Assembly: GCA_001560915.1 (NCBI GenBank)
Contig: CP014214.1
Location: 1,798,001 to 1,862,000, forward strand
Length of the DNA stretch: 64,000 nucleotides
Direction of reading: 5' to 3'
Origin: a methanogenic archaeon ISO4-H5
Lineage (GTDB): Archaea; Thermoplasmatota; Thermoplasmata; Methanomassiliicoccales; Methanomethylophilaceae
The notes under the pieces are model-generated. The model made no database searches. It worked only from the letters and a program-made list of their open reading frames with translations, and was not told the origin of the DNA. How positions within the stretch are numbered: the stretch's first letter is position 1; each line of letters begins with the position of its first letter. Below are positions 51,158 through 59,249 of this stretch, one piece after another. The position numbers were made by a program, and so were the translations under genes.

Positions 51158-52441
51158 ATGGAAGAAACGGAGTTCTCATACAGGCCCCGCATAGTGGATT
51201 CCGCTCTTAAGAGGAAGATTAGAGGCAAGGGTGCTGTCCTCATCGAAGGTCCCAAGTGGTGCGGCAAGACCACCACAGCGGAACAGATCTCCAACAGCGT
51301 CCTTTCGGTCGATGACCCCGCCACCGTGAAGGCCAACATAACCGTATCCGAGATCGACCCCGAGAAGCTCCTCGCAGGGGAACAGCCGAGGCTGCTGGAC
51401 GAGTGGCAGGTGGCCCCCAAACTGTGGGATGCGGTAAGGCACCACGTGGACCATCACAAGGGCCAGGGGCAATTCGTACTGACCGGTTCCTCCGTTCCCG
51501 CCGATGTGTCTGAGACCATCCACTCCGGGACCGGGAGGTTCGGATGGATCGTCATGCGCCCCATGACACTGTTCGAATCCGGGGACTCCACGGGAGAGGT
51601 GAGCCTTGGCGCCCTGTTCGAGTCGTCCGAGATATCCGGATATTCGGATCTGGATCTGGACAGGCTAGCATTCCTGATCTGCAGGGGCGGCTGGCCGGAA
51701 TCCGTCGACATGGAGCCGGACGTGGCATTGGACCAGGCCTTCGATTACATCGACGCGGTGATCAGGAAGGATATGTCGCGCGTGGACAACATCCGGAGGG
51801 ATCCGCAGAAGGTGAGGTCCCTGCTGAGGTCATACGCAAGGAACATCGGCACCCAGATATCCCAGGCGGCGATATCCGCCGACATATCATCCAACGGAAC
51901 GACCACCGTGAACGAGGAGACGGTATCGGAATACCTGCAGGCCCTCAGGAAGCTGTACGTGGTCGAGGACATGAAGGCCTGGAATCCGAATCTGCGTTCG
52001 AAGACCGCCGTCAGGACCTCCGACACGAGATATTTCGTAGACCCCTCGCTGGCAGCAGCCTCACTGAGGGTGGGTCCCTCCGACCTGATGAAGGACCTGA
52101 ATACCATGGGATTCTTCTTCGAGGCCCTCGTAGTGAGGGACCTCAGGGTCTACGCCGAATCACTGGACGGGGACGTGTACCACTACAGGGACAATTTGGA
52201 GAACGAATGCGACGTGGTCATCCACCTGAGGAACGGCAGATATGCACTGATCGAGGTGAAACTGGGCGGCGAATCCCTGATAGAGGAGGGGGTGAAGACC
52301 TTGAAGGGCGTGCTCCGGAGGATAGACACCAGCAAGATGGGCGAACCCGCATTCATGGCGGTCGTTACTGGCACGGACCGTTATGCGTACAAGCGCGATG
52401 ACGGCATAATGATCATCCCGATCGGAACAATGAAGAACTGA
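51158..52441 (+). CDS. AAA+ ATPase with DUF4143 domain
   Basis: The product has 427 residues. An N-terminal AAA_14 ATPase shows Walker A in VLIEGPKWCGKTTTAEQI (~30), Walker B-like RLLDEWQVAPKLWDAV (~90) and QFVLTGSSVPAD (~113). The C-terminal DUF4143 region (from ~200) ends in a nuclease-like VYHYRDNLENECDVVIHL, then YALIEVKLGG, reminiscent of the PD-(D/E)xK core (E-x-D, E-x-K). This family is common in archaea and gut bacteria; its role is unknown. Confidence 0.87.
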   Translation: MEETEFSYRPRIVDSALKRKIRGKGAVLIEGPKWCGKTTTAEQISNSVLSVDDPATVKANITVSEIDPEKLLAGEQPRLLDEWQVAPKLWDAVRHHVDHHKGQGQFVLTGSSVPADVSETIHSGTGRFGWIVMRPMTLFESGDSTGEVSLGALFESSEISGYSDLDLDRLAFLICRGGWPESVDMEPDVALDQAFDYIDAVIRKDMSRVDNIRRDPQKVRSLLRSYARNIGTQISQAAISADISSNGTTTVNEETVSEYLQALRKLYVVEDMKAWNPNLRSKTAVRTSDTRYFVDPSLAAASLRVGPSDLMKDLNTMGFFFEALVVRDLRVYAESLDGDVYHYRDNLENECDVVIHLRNGRYALIEVKLGGESLIEEGVKTLKGVLRRIDTSKMGEPAFMAVVTGTDRYAYKRDDGIMIIPIGTMKN

Positions 52442-52515
52442 CTTCCTCATGGACAATCGCTGCCTCGCCGGCACGACCTCTACCGGTACGTCGCCGATGG
52501 AACCCATACACCGAT

Positions 52516-52610
52516 TCCGCCATAGGGGCGTACCAGGTATCGCTGCTGCTGAAAGGAAAGGCGAAGATGGTCGAGAATCTCCTCGCCGTAGTCGGAAATC
52601 AGAGGACAGC
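52516..52610 (+). pseudogene. Family W internal fragment
   Basis: The frame SAIGAYQVSLLLKGKAKMVE matches SAIGEYQVALLVRGMAGMID of the protein at 48,339. Neither the winged helix nor the C-terminal end is recognisable around it. Confidence 0.5.
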
Positions 52611-52629
52611 TTCAGCAGAACGTAATCAG

Positions 52630-52803
52630 TCACTGCCATGCTTCCTTGATCTTCTTGATGACCTCGGAATCCGTACAGACCCCCGGGGTAGGGCCGGGCT
52701 GATATGCGCCATACTGTTCATAATCGTCGATAGCCTTAGCTAGATTGGCCGCCGCTTCCGGCGTATCGATGACCATGGTCTCGTAGAATGATTTAGTAGC
52801 CAT
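52630..52803 (-). CDS. Small protein of 57 residues
   Basis: GGAGG lies 7 bases before ATG at 52,803. The product starts MATKSFYETMVIDTPEAAAN, continues LAKAIDDYEQYGAYQPGP and ends IKKIKEAWQ. It resembles short proteins that I recall next to toxin or Fic genes in gut prokaryotes (KSF-x-E-x-M-V-I-D-T-P-E-A), but no toxin is adjacent here. Confidence 0.55.
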   Translation of the reverse strand: MATKSFYETMVIDTPEAAANLAKAIDDYEQYGAYQPGPTPGVCTDSEVIKKIKEAWQ

Positions 52804-52934
52804 ATCTCTGCCTCCGAATTACCATGTCCTCCGCTTTTTATTAACCCTTGTATTAATCCGATGATCTGCAAATCATTTTGCAAGATGTCGTTATGAACCC
52901 CGAGACAACAAGGCTCACCATACTAAAGCGATTC

Positions 52935-53468
52935 TCACCGCCTTGCCGGCCCCATCCTGATCGGATCCCTGCTGATGTCCCTAATCTTCAATACAATAAT
53001 CTCCAGAGGCACGCCGGTCTCCGCCGCGGCCTCCACACAGCCCTTCCCTTCGGAATACAGGGCAACAGCATGCTGGAGGTCCTCCTCGCCGTAGATCTTG
53101 CGGGGCTTTGGCAGAACCCCTCTCCAATCCGTGGATTTGCATTTGGGACACATGTACGGCCTGGAGCCCCCGCGGGGGATCCATTTGTGACCGCACTTCA
53201 CACAGGAGACCTCCTGCCTCCGGCTGACGTTCCATTGGGTGGACCTGCAGAAGGGGCATCTGCGAGGTATCGAGTTTCCGCGGCTCCGCCAGGTATGTCC
53301 GCAGACCATACACATACGGTCGGTCCTGCATATCTCCCCGGCACGGTCGTCGCAGAAGGATCTGCCGCAGAAGGGGCACTTGATTATCCTGTCGGGTTCT
53401 TCCTGTTTCAAAACGATGTCTCCGAGGATGGGATGGGATGCGTTGTAATAAAACCTCGTTAAATCCAT
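52935..53468 (-). CDS. Multi-zinc-ribbon protein with C-terminal HTH (family Z, copy 3)
   Basis: The product has 177 residues. Zinc pairs are CPFCGRSFC (~30), CMVCGHTWRSRG, RCPFCRSTQW, CVKCGHKWIPRG and MCPKCKSTDW. The C-terminal segment ALYSEGKGCVEAAAETGVPL resembles that of copy 2. The start at 53468 (MDLTRFYYN) is chosen over an ATG eight codons upstream. The ~240 bases upstream hold no gene. Confidence 0.65.
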   Translation of the reverse strand: MDLTRFYYNASHPILGDIVLKQEEPDRIIKCPFCGRSFCDDRAGEICRTDRMCMVCGHTWRSRGNSIPRRCPFCRSTQWNVSRRQEVSCVKCGHKWIPRGGSRPYMCPKCKSTDWRGVLPKPRKIYGEEDLQHAVALYSEGKGCVEAAAETGVPLEIIVLKIRDISRDPIRMGPARR

Positions 53469-53709
53469 CAGGTGAAGGATACAATCCTGCATGGGTCCGG
53501 AAATTACGTCGCAACGATGGAATAATACAAACCGAGGATAAGGTATCAGAAGCAGGAAAAGCAGATGAGATCATTTTCTCAACGCTCTTGCGAGACAGAC
53601 TCAAAGACCGCGCTGGGAGAGGGGCCTTTCCAAAAGACGTATGCAAAAAATAACATTCGCATAAACCTGGATAAGGGAAGGTTATGGGGATCTCTCCCCA
53701 CATTTATTA

Positions 53710-54840
53710 TCAGGGGGATGGGACTGCCTCGTTTCCCCTCAGACTCTTGAACCTGTACGGCACCTCCATCGCACCGACCTTCCATTGATACCCGGCTTTC
53801 TCGACCCATCTCCGCAGCGTGGTCTTGGGAGTCCCGAGAACGAACTCTATCGCCTCATCGGTCAGCCCCATCGACTTCAGCTTGACAGCCATCCCAACCG
53901 TATCTTTCTCCTGCTGGCACTGTTCCACCTCCCTGACTTTTTCCTCGCTCATGGATGAAGTATAATCGCGGACATAGGCCTTCGCGGTAAGGGAGGATAC
54001 GTTCTCCAATCCTCTCCAGAACGAGGCGAAATCGAATCCCTTCCTGTACCTGAGGACGGATGCATCGCTGATCTTATCATAGAACCAACCGGAATCCTTC
54101 TCGGTATCGGTCCATTCTGTGTACGAACTGCGGATGTGGACGAGATTGCCGCCGATCACCGTGCCCCCGGTGGTATCCCGGCGGTTCCAATCAATATCCA
54201 ATCCGAGATCCTTCTTGGTCTGATCCCATTCCTTCTTCGATTTGTATCTGCTCCAGAAATAATCCGCCGCATGGCGGCGGCCCGTCCAGTCGTTCTCGAA
54301 TTCGCCGACATCCTCCGTACCGCTGAAGAACAGCATCACGCCCAGTTTCCTTCTGTTGAGGATCAGCAGTTTGAGGTACCGGGAAAGATCGTCCTTCCCC
54401 TCGTCGTAGAAGAAACGGTTGAAGTCGTCCAGGAACAGGGCCAGTTTCCTCCCGGAATCGGAGAACTCCACCATCTTGTCGAAGAACTCCTCCAGACTGT
54501 CGATGTGGTGCACACGTTCGGGGCAGCATACCTTGGTCCCCTTCTCATCCTTACGGTACATGAAGACGTTCGTAACGATCTCCCATTCCCCGCAGCCGTC
54601 GAACCCCTCGTGGAGGAGGTACATCATGTTCATCAGGAAATGTGTCTTCCCGATCCCGAGATTCCCGTAGAGGTAATGGAACTTCCCCGGTGCCATCATG
54701 GTCCTGAAGAAATGATCGTCCTCGAAATCTTTGGAATAGACCTCGAAGGCCTGGTCCGGAACCGACCGCTTTTGGACCGCTTCCTTCTTTATATATTCCT
54801 GAGAGGCCTCCGACCCCCCTCCATTTTGGACCTGGGTCAT
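53710..54840 (-). CDS. P-loop ATPase with C-terminal HTH, partner of the serine recombinase
   Basis: The product has 376 residues. Walker A lies in YLYGNLGIGKTHFLMNMMYL (~60), Walker B in RKLALFLDDFNRFFYDEG (~135) and a sensor-like VMLFFSGTED (~165). The C-terminal segment (SMGLTDEAIEFVLGTPKTTL) is a helix-turn-helix. It overlaps the recombinase stop by 4 bases, so the two are translated together. By analogy with IstB-type helpers it could assist the recombinase, but no known family fits closely. Confidence 0.6.
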   Translation of the reverse strand: MTQVQNGGGSEASQEYIKKEAVQKRSVPDQAFEVYSKDFEDDHFFRTMMAPGKFHYLYGNLGIGKTHFLMNMMYLLHEGFDGCGEWEIVTNVFMYRKDEKGTKVCCPERVHHIDSLEEFFDKMVEFSDSGRKLALFLDDFNRFFYDEGKDDLSRYLKLLILNRRKLGVMLFFSGTEDVGEFENDWTGRRHAADYFWSRYKSKKEWDQTKKDLGLDIDWNRRDTTGGTVIGGNLVHIRSSYTEWTDTEKDSGWFYDKISDASVLRYRKGFDFASFWRGLENVSSLTAKAYVRDYTSSMSEEKVREVEQCQQEKDTVGMAVKLKSMGLTDEAIEFVLGTPKTTLRRWVEKAGYQWKVGAMEVPYRFKSLRGNEAVPSP

Positions 54841-55454
54841 TCGGCCACCCCCTTTCCGGACCGCCTTGAAATCAGATCCTCCACCTCCGGCATCCTCCTC
54901 ATGAGTGTTGCCTTCGGGATGCGGAGATCCTTGGAGATGAGATTCCAGGAACTACCGTTCATGCGGAGCGTGGCGATGGTGTCGAAAGGGATGTCGTCCC
55001 TCCTCTTCCTGCCGAGCTTCGCACCGCGTGCCTTGCGGGCTTCAAGGCCCTCCTTCGTCCTCTGAACGATGATCTCCCTCTCCCACTCGGCGATGGCCCC
55101 GATGATCTGCATCTGCACCTTTCCCATCGGGGTCGAACAATCGATCTCCCCGATGTCGGCACAGATGAGCTTCACGTTGTAGGTCTGAAGATTGCTCATC
55201 GTGATGTTGAGCTGTACCAGGGATCTCATGACCCTGTCGAGTTTGGTGACGAGGATTGCATCGAACCTGTGGTTCGAAGCATCCTCCATGAGCTCCTTCC
55301 ACCCGGGACGGTTGGCGTCCTTGGCGGAGGCCTCATCCGAGTATTCGTTGAACACCTCGAACCCTCTGTTCTTGGCGATCTCCCGGAGACGGGGGAGTTG
55401 ATTGGTCTCGTCCTGTTTCCTGGTGGAGACACGGACATAGATTGCCACGATCAT
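54837..55454 (-). CDS. Serine recombinase (resolvase/invertase family)
   Basis: The product has 205 residues. The catalytic Ser is in MIVAIYVRVSTRKQDE (Ser10). Other family segments are DAILVTKLDRVMRSLVQLN (~70) and QMQIIGAIAEWEREIIVQRT (~120). A C-terminal HTH lies at ~165-205 (SSWNLISKDLRIPKATLMRR). The start at 55454 is fixed by homology. The size fits a resolvase rather than a large serine integrase. Confidence 0.9.
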   Translation of the reverse strand: MIVAIYVRVSTRKQDETNQLPRLREIAKNRGFEVFNEYSDEASAKDANRPGWKELMEDASNHRFDAILVTKLDRVMRSLVQLNITMSNLQTYNVKLICADIGEIDCSTPMGKVQMQIIGAIAEWEREIIVQRTKEGLEARKARGAKLGRKRRDDIPFDTIATLRMNGSSWNLISKDLRIPKATLMRRMPEVEDLISRRSGKGVAE

Positions 55455-55730
55455 TCCACCACCGCCTGCGGATTGGGTCTGAAAAGGCACTTCCTTTCTT
55501 TCGGCCCTGCGGCGGTTTTATACGCGAAACAGTTCGAAAACCCTACTCCGATAGGGGTTCCGTTTGGCATGAAAACAGCATAGTTTTTCATGATGAGCCA
55601 GACGTGTTAAAAATAGAAAAGATTGAACCGATTAAAAACGGTTCAAAAATCTGAAACGTATAGTTGTATCAAATCATTGAAAAACGACGTTTTATACCGT
55701 GATTATAAAACGGATTGCTGCCCACTCAAT
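55455..55730. other. Non-coding stretch upstream of the serine recombinase
   Basis: No gene is seen. Two inverted repeats stand out: AACCCTA...TAGGGGTT at ~55,540-55,560 and GAACCG/CGGTTC around an A-rich loop at ~55,624-55,646. Either could be a recombination site or a hairpin. Confidence 0.4.
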
Positions 55731-55982
55731 CATGGCCGATTCTGCTTAAGTGCATACATTGCATCGCACTTTTCTTTGACAAAATCTGTAGGAGCGTGCA
55801 ATATACAATACATGCCGGCTTTCCTGCTAGCAAAGAACGCACTGAAGTCTTAACTGATGTGACACGTTCCACAAATAATAAAACAGCAACCTATGAGGGA
55901 GTAACTTAACACTATTCTTGGTCAAACTTGGCTCAAACTTGGCTCATTTGACTATCCATTGACCTTTTCCTTTACCGCCGAC
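55731..55982. repeat. ~250-bp direct repeat, copy R1
   Basis: The block is ~93% identical to 57,731-57,983. It contains two TCAAACTTGGC units (55,922-55,943) and, at its right edge, the last ~12 codons of a Fic-type C-terminus (GKGKGQWIVK-like, minus strand). The two copies flank the duplicated DUF3800 segment. Confidence 0.8.
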
Positions 55983-56213
55983 GGCCCCCAGAGATATCCA
56001 TCATGCAGGACATACGACTGGCGCACCCCTCCCGCAATCGAGGAACCCGTTACCATCCATCAGCCCCATGAGAACACACTGAGAAGATGGGTATGTGAAA
56101 AAAACGATGCGGGAATGGGAGTGTTGGACATCGCACAGGACCTGAAGCTCCCGGTCCTCAAGGTGATGAACCTGATACGGGCATACCGCGAAGTCGAGAT
56201 GCCCAGGTTCTGA
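55979..56213 (+). pseudogene. Family Z C-terminal fragment
   Basis: The frame encodes the last zinc pair, altered to YPSCRTYDW with the first Cys lost, and the HTH (GMGVLDIAQDLKLPVLKVMN) of the 45,247 protein. The first two thirds are missing because the duplication starts inside the gene. Confidence 0.75.
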
Positions 56214-56331
56214 TTCCTTCCGGTAAGTACACCCTGTTAGAGGAAAGTTCTCAGGAAGGAACTGAAAACCTGAATGAAAGATCCACCTCTCCAATCCATG
56301 ACCTGTGCATCCGAGGCATCGGAACGAATAG

Positions 56332-56339
56332 AATAAATA
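56332..56339 (+). promoter_or_regulatory. TATA-like box of RNA candidate B2
   Basis: AATAAATA ends 21 bases before GTCCC at 56,361, as at B1. Confidence 0.5.
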
Positions 56340-56360
56340 ACGCCTAGGTGATGTATTATT

Positions 56361-56433
56361 GTCCCAATCAGGGGACCCGGCAGAGGGATGTGGCTCCTAA
56401 GCGACCTAACTCTGTCAATTCTACTTTAGGGGT
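56361..56433 (+). ncRNA. Structured RNA candidate B2, convergent with DUF3800
   Basis: Duplicate of B1. The GGCAGAG/CTCTGTC and GTCCC/GGGAC stems are unchanged; the 3' GGGAT has become GGGGT. The body shows no substitution over ~70 bases while the surrounding duplicate differs at several percent of positions. Confidence 0.5.
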
Positions 56434-57190
56434 AGATTTTCAATCCGGCACCCTTTATGCGGCCGTTCGGTCCTTTCCTTATGTACGGACGGATTATATC
56501 GAAACAATCGTGATAGAACGACAGCTCGGAATCATTGCCAGAATTCAAGAATGTGAGACGGTGGTAACGTCTCATCACGTATGCGATGCAATCCACCAAC
56601 TGTGACATCGCCCTGTATCTCGAATCGACGAAGACGACATCCTCGATGATGTAATCATTCACGATGTGCTCAGTCCCTTCCGTTATCATATTGCGGACCC
56701 TGGATTTGATCTTCTCATCGAATTTCGGCTGTATGGAATCCATAAACAATATGCCGAACTGAGGATCAGACCCGTTCCTGGTGAGTTTCTTATTCAGTTT
56801 GACATGCGTCATGCATAGCCTCTCGAAAAGAAACTTGTACGCCACATTATCGACGTCTGAGATTCTGCCCTTCAGAAGATCCTTTCTGATAACGGTACAG
56901 TTCACAATCGAATCGATATTCTCTAATGTGTTCAGGACATCCTTCAGCAATTGCAAACGTGTGGCCACGTCCATCTTGTTGAACAATCCCTTCCGGCTGA
57001 TGATGTTGGTGGCATGTATCTCCACGTCCTTAGGATCCAAATCAGGAAAATATCTGTGTTTGACCTTGGATAGTTCATCCTCGACATGCTTGTATTCCGA
57101 TTCGTGGATCGTTATTGCTGCTATAACATACTCATTCTCCGTATCGTTATAGTTGGGCTTACCGGATTCATCCATATACGTTAGGAACAA
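56426..57190 (-). CDS. DUF3800 protein (copy 3, duplicate of copy 1)
   Basis: The product has 254 residues with only a handful of differences from copy 1 (for example DLDPKDVEIHATN instead of DMDPRDVEIHATD). The MDESG and VDCIAYVMRRY motifs are intact, so it is probably functional. It lies within the segmental duplication and faces RNA candidate B2. Confidence 0.85.
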   Translation of the reverse strand: MFLTYMDESGKPNYNDTENEYVIAAITIHESEYKHVEDELSKVKHRYFPDLDPKDVEIHATNIISRKGLFNKMDVATRLQLLKDVLNTLENIDSIVNCTVIRKDLLKGRISDVDNVAYKFLFERLCMTHVKLNKKLTRNGSDPQFGILFMDSIQPKFDEKIKSRVRNMITEGTEHIVNDYIIEDVVFVDSRYRAMSQLVDCIAYVMRRYHRLTFLNSGNDSELSFYHDCFDIIRPYIRKGPNGRIKGAGLKIYP

Positions 57191-57411
57191 GCTATCGGAT
57201 GTGTGATGACGAATACATACTTAATATAGGCGAAGAACTGCATGAAATGATTGCTGGCCTACAGCAATAGTAGTAGATTTCAGGTTATGCGATTATAGCG
57301 TGGATTCAGGATGCGACTGTTTTATAATCGCGTACGGCCGTATTCTCAAATGCAGGATGGATAGAATCAGAATAATCAATCCTGCTCAGTTCATAACAGA
57401 AAAGAGGTGAG

Positions 57412-57660
57412 ATGATGTACACGGACGCTGAGATAAGAAGCATCGGAATGGCCAGCTTAGTAAAAGCCTTGGGAAGAGTGGACGCTGAGCGTTTCATCTC
57501 CGGTTTCATCAGGGATAGCGGAGACTATACGCTGTCCAGGAGACAGCTTTACGATAATCTTACCGTAGACGAGGTCTTCGAGAGTGCATCCACTTACATG
57601 AAGGAACACCCCCTCAGTCCCGAGACGAGAGCCCGCCTCGAGAAATACAGGAACGAATGA
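57412..57660 (+). CDS. Small conserved protein (copy 2), antitoxin-like
   Basis: The product has 82 residues, ~88% identical to the gene at 47,027 (EIRSIGMASLVKALGRVDAE, RFISGFIRDSGDYTLSRRQL). It has GGTGAG before the double ATG and the same divergent placement beside DUF3800. Confidence 0.6.
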   Translation: MMYTDAEIRSIGMASLVKALGRVDAERFISGFIRDSGDYTLSRRQLYDNLTVDEVFESASTYMKEHPLSPETRARLEKYRNE

Positions 57661-57730
57661 GCCGCACCCGTGGTACGGCCACCCGTTCATTTCTACCCGA
57701 TACTTACCCGACCAGATCGAGCGCTACCAT

Positions 57731-57983
57731 CATGACCGATTCTGCTTAAGTGCATACATTGCATCGCACTTTTCTTTGACAAAATCTGTAGGAGCGTACA
57801 ATATACAATACATGCCGGCTTTCCTGCTAGCAAAGAACGCACTGATGTCTTAACTGATGTGACGCGTTCCCCAAATATTAAAACGGCAACCTATGGAGAG
57901 TAACTTAACCACGATTCTTGGTCAAACTTGGCTCAAACTTGGCTCATTTGACTATCCATTGACCTTTTCCTTTACCACCGACT
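57731..57983. repeat. ~250-bp direct repeat, copy R2
   Basis: Matches R1 at 55,731-55,982, including the paired TCAAACTTGGC units (57,922-57,943). R2 continues into a longer Fic-type fragment, so R2 is probably the original and R1 the copy. Confidence 0.8.
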
Positions 57984-58135
57984 CTCTCAATCAACCCCTT
58001 TGCTTTTAGCGACCGGATTGCCCTTTTCACGGTAGCCATAGACAGAGAAAGTGACTCGGCAGCAGAAGACATGTATTGATCGGAATTCATGGCAAAGTAA
58101 TCATAAACCGCAGATTCTGTCGAAGTTAAATGGGA
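57944..58135 (-). pseudogene. C-terminal winged-helix remnant, probably of a Fic-family protein
   Basis: The minus-strand frame encodes AVYDYFAMNSDQYMSSAAES, then SMATVKRAIRSLKAKGLIER and VGGKGKGQWIVK with a stop. This wing at the extreme C-terminus is typical of Fic-type and similar HTH-tailed proteins. There is a stop just upstream and no start, so only the tail remains. Confidence 0.55.
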
Positions 58136-58375
58136 TCAATACTCGAAGGTTCCTGCCTATTTTATGGTTTCAAATCCAAAAGACGATTTGTCCACCACCA
58201 CCATTTTTCGATGGGAAGGAAGCATCGGCTACCTCCCGCGGCGCGTATATATCTATCTTAGCAACCCGAGTATAAAGGAAAAACGGAAGATCATTTCCTA
58301 TCCCCCGTCTCGGTTGCGATGTCATGGACAAAGGGACTTCGGATGATCCGTACGCTCACAAAGGTAGGTTCAGAA

Positions 58376-58612
58376 TCATTTCCGGAACAGGGCGCCTACA
58401 GCACCTACGAGATCGAAGGCATCATCGATCTTACTGCGTAGAACCATCAGTCCGATGGAAACGATTGCGGCAGCTCCGATCAAGGGTGCTGCAGCGGTGA
58501 CAGAAGAGATGACCTGGACACAAGCATCGGCGACATACTCGACAACGGATTTGATCCCATAACCGGCAAACAAGATTGCCGAACAATGGTTCCGAGATCG
58601 TTCTCCCTCATA
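58376..58612 (-). pseudogene. Small two-helix membrane protein, frameshifted copy
   Basis: Compared with the intact copy at 62,790, one base is missing near 58,580, so the MRENDLGTIV start is out of frame with the rest (GYGIKSVVEYVADACVQVIS, PLIGAAAIVSIGLMVL). A TTG at 58,573 could still start a 65-residue product. Confidence 0.6.
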
Positions 58613-58746
58613 TAATCAGAGAATGCGGTATTTCTGAGAGTTTATACGTATCATTTGGACCGTCTGGCAGTTAGAATAGTTGGAATAGTTAGCAAAACCA
58701 AAAATCCGAAACAACCACAGAAATAAGGCAGACTACTATACGGGTT

Positions 58747-58762
58747 CCTTCGGCCCGCCACT
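58747..58762 (+). repeat. Degraded internal att copy
   Basis: CCTTCGGCCCGCCACT differs from the 18-bp core by a missing A and a base change near the end. It separates the large element from the small one. Confidence 0.75.
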
Positions 58763-58843
58763 TGTCTACCCAAATCTTCTCAAAAAATTCTATTGTTTTG
58801 GGGTCTTGAGTACCTCGACGCTCCATGTCGAGTGAGATTGCAC

Positions 58844-58872
58844 CCGAACCTATCGAAGATTCGGGTGCGATT
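58844..58872 (-). terminator. Strong hairpin after the integrase remnant
   Basis: GCACCCGAA and TTCGGGTGC pair over an 11-base loop, with further pairing outside (GAGTGAG/CTCACTC). It lies just beyond the stop codon of the remnant on the minus strand. Confidence 0.55.
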
Positions 58873-58875
58873 ACC

Positions 58876-59140
58876 TCACTCAGATGCCTCCTGTGCATCC
58901 CAATATCTCTGCATATCGCGGGCAGCTTCATGCTCGTCCTTGTCGCAATAATCCTTCTGAGTGGTCGCCATCGTCGAATGCCCCATAACGAGAGAAACAT
59001 CGTGCATGCTCTGACCCTCGTTGATTACCCTCTGACCGAATGTGCGCCTGCACTTCCTGAGGTCGAACTTGAAACCTATGTCGTCCTCCACGAAGCTCTT
59101 CAGCGTGCGAATCCTCCCGATAATTGGGGCTGTTCCTTCT
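58876..59140 (-). pseudogene. Tyrosine recombinase, C-terminal remnant
   Basis: The frame shows FVEDDIGFKFDLRKCRRTFG (Arg box), SLVMGHSTMATTQKDY (His and Tyr) and a helical tail. The N-terminal domain and first catalytic Arg are missing. It is a different lineage from the 16,386 integrase, whose boxes read TKTFRATF and MGHSNEQTTRDFY. Confidence 0.75.
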
Positions 59141-59249
59141 CTTGTCCATAGATTGCTTATCCGGATCGCCGAAGCTCCTCGGAAGGAAATCCTCGATCCT
59201 GTCATTGGATGGGCAACGCGACATCTCATCCTCCCACCTCATATTCGTA

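Larger units (their letters stand above)
55979..57735. repeat. Segmental duplication of 45,595-47,347
   Basis: About 1.75 kb with ~93% identity to the segment at 45,595. It carries the 3' part of a family Z gene, RNA candidate B2, DUF3800 copy 3, the small 82-residue gene and the first few bases of the family W gene's end. Both borders fall at short matches (GACGGCCCCCAGAG; CATCATG). It lies between repeats R1 and R2. Confidence 0.85.
16041..58762. mobile_element. Large integrative element in tRNA-Lys (~42.7 kb)
   Basis: The boundaries are attL at the tRNA-Lys 3' end and the degraded att copy at 58,747-58,762. The left end carries integrase, a helicase-like replication protein and ribbon-helix-helix genes. 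The right end carries a ~540-bp sequence that is repeated before the final att copy at 63,162. The cargo is surface proteins, an importer, and the DUF3800/zinc-ribbon region. No conjugation, capsid or packaging gene is recognised, so the mode of transfer is unclear. Confidence 0.75.
58226..58762. repeat. ~540-bp right-end repeat, copy 1
   Basis: Closely matches 62,639-63,179. It carries a small membrane-protein frame, the 32-bp arm-type site (58,661-58,692) and an att copy. It therefore represents the right end of an integrative element. The few hundred bases before it hold no other gene. Confidence 0.85.

Noticed and set aside
53438-53709. Overlapping short frames on both strands between the family Z copy 3 gene and the ATPase gene
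   Set aside because: None has a start signal or recognisable content; the stretch contains only a TGGGGA/TCCCCA hairpin near 53,684 that may end the ATPase transcript.
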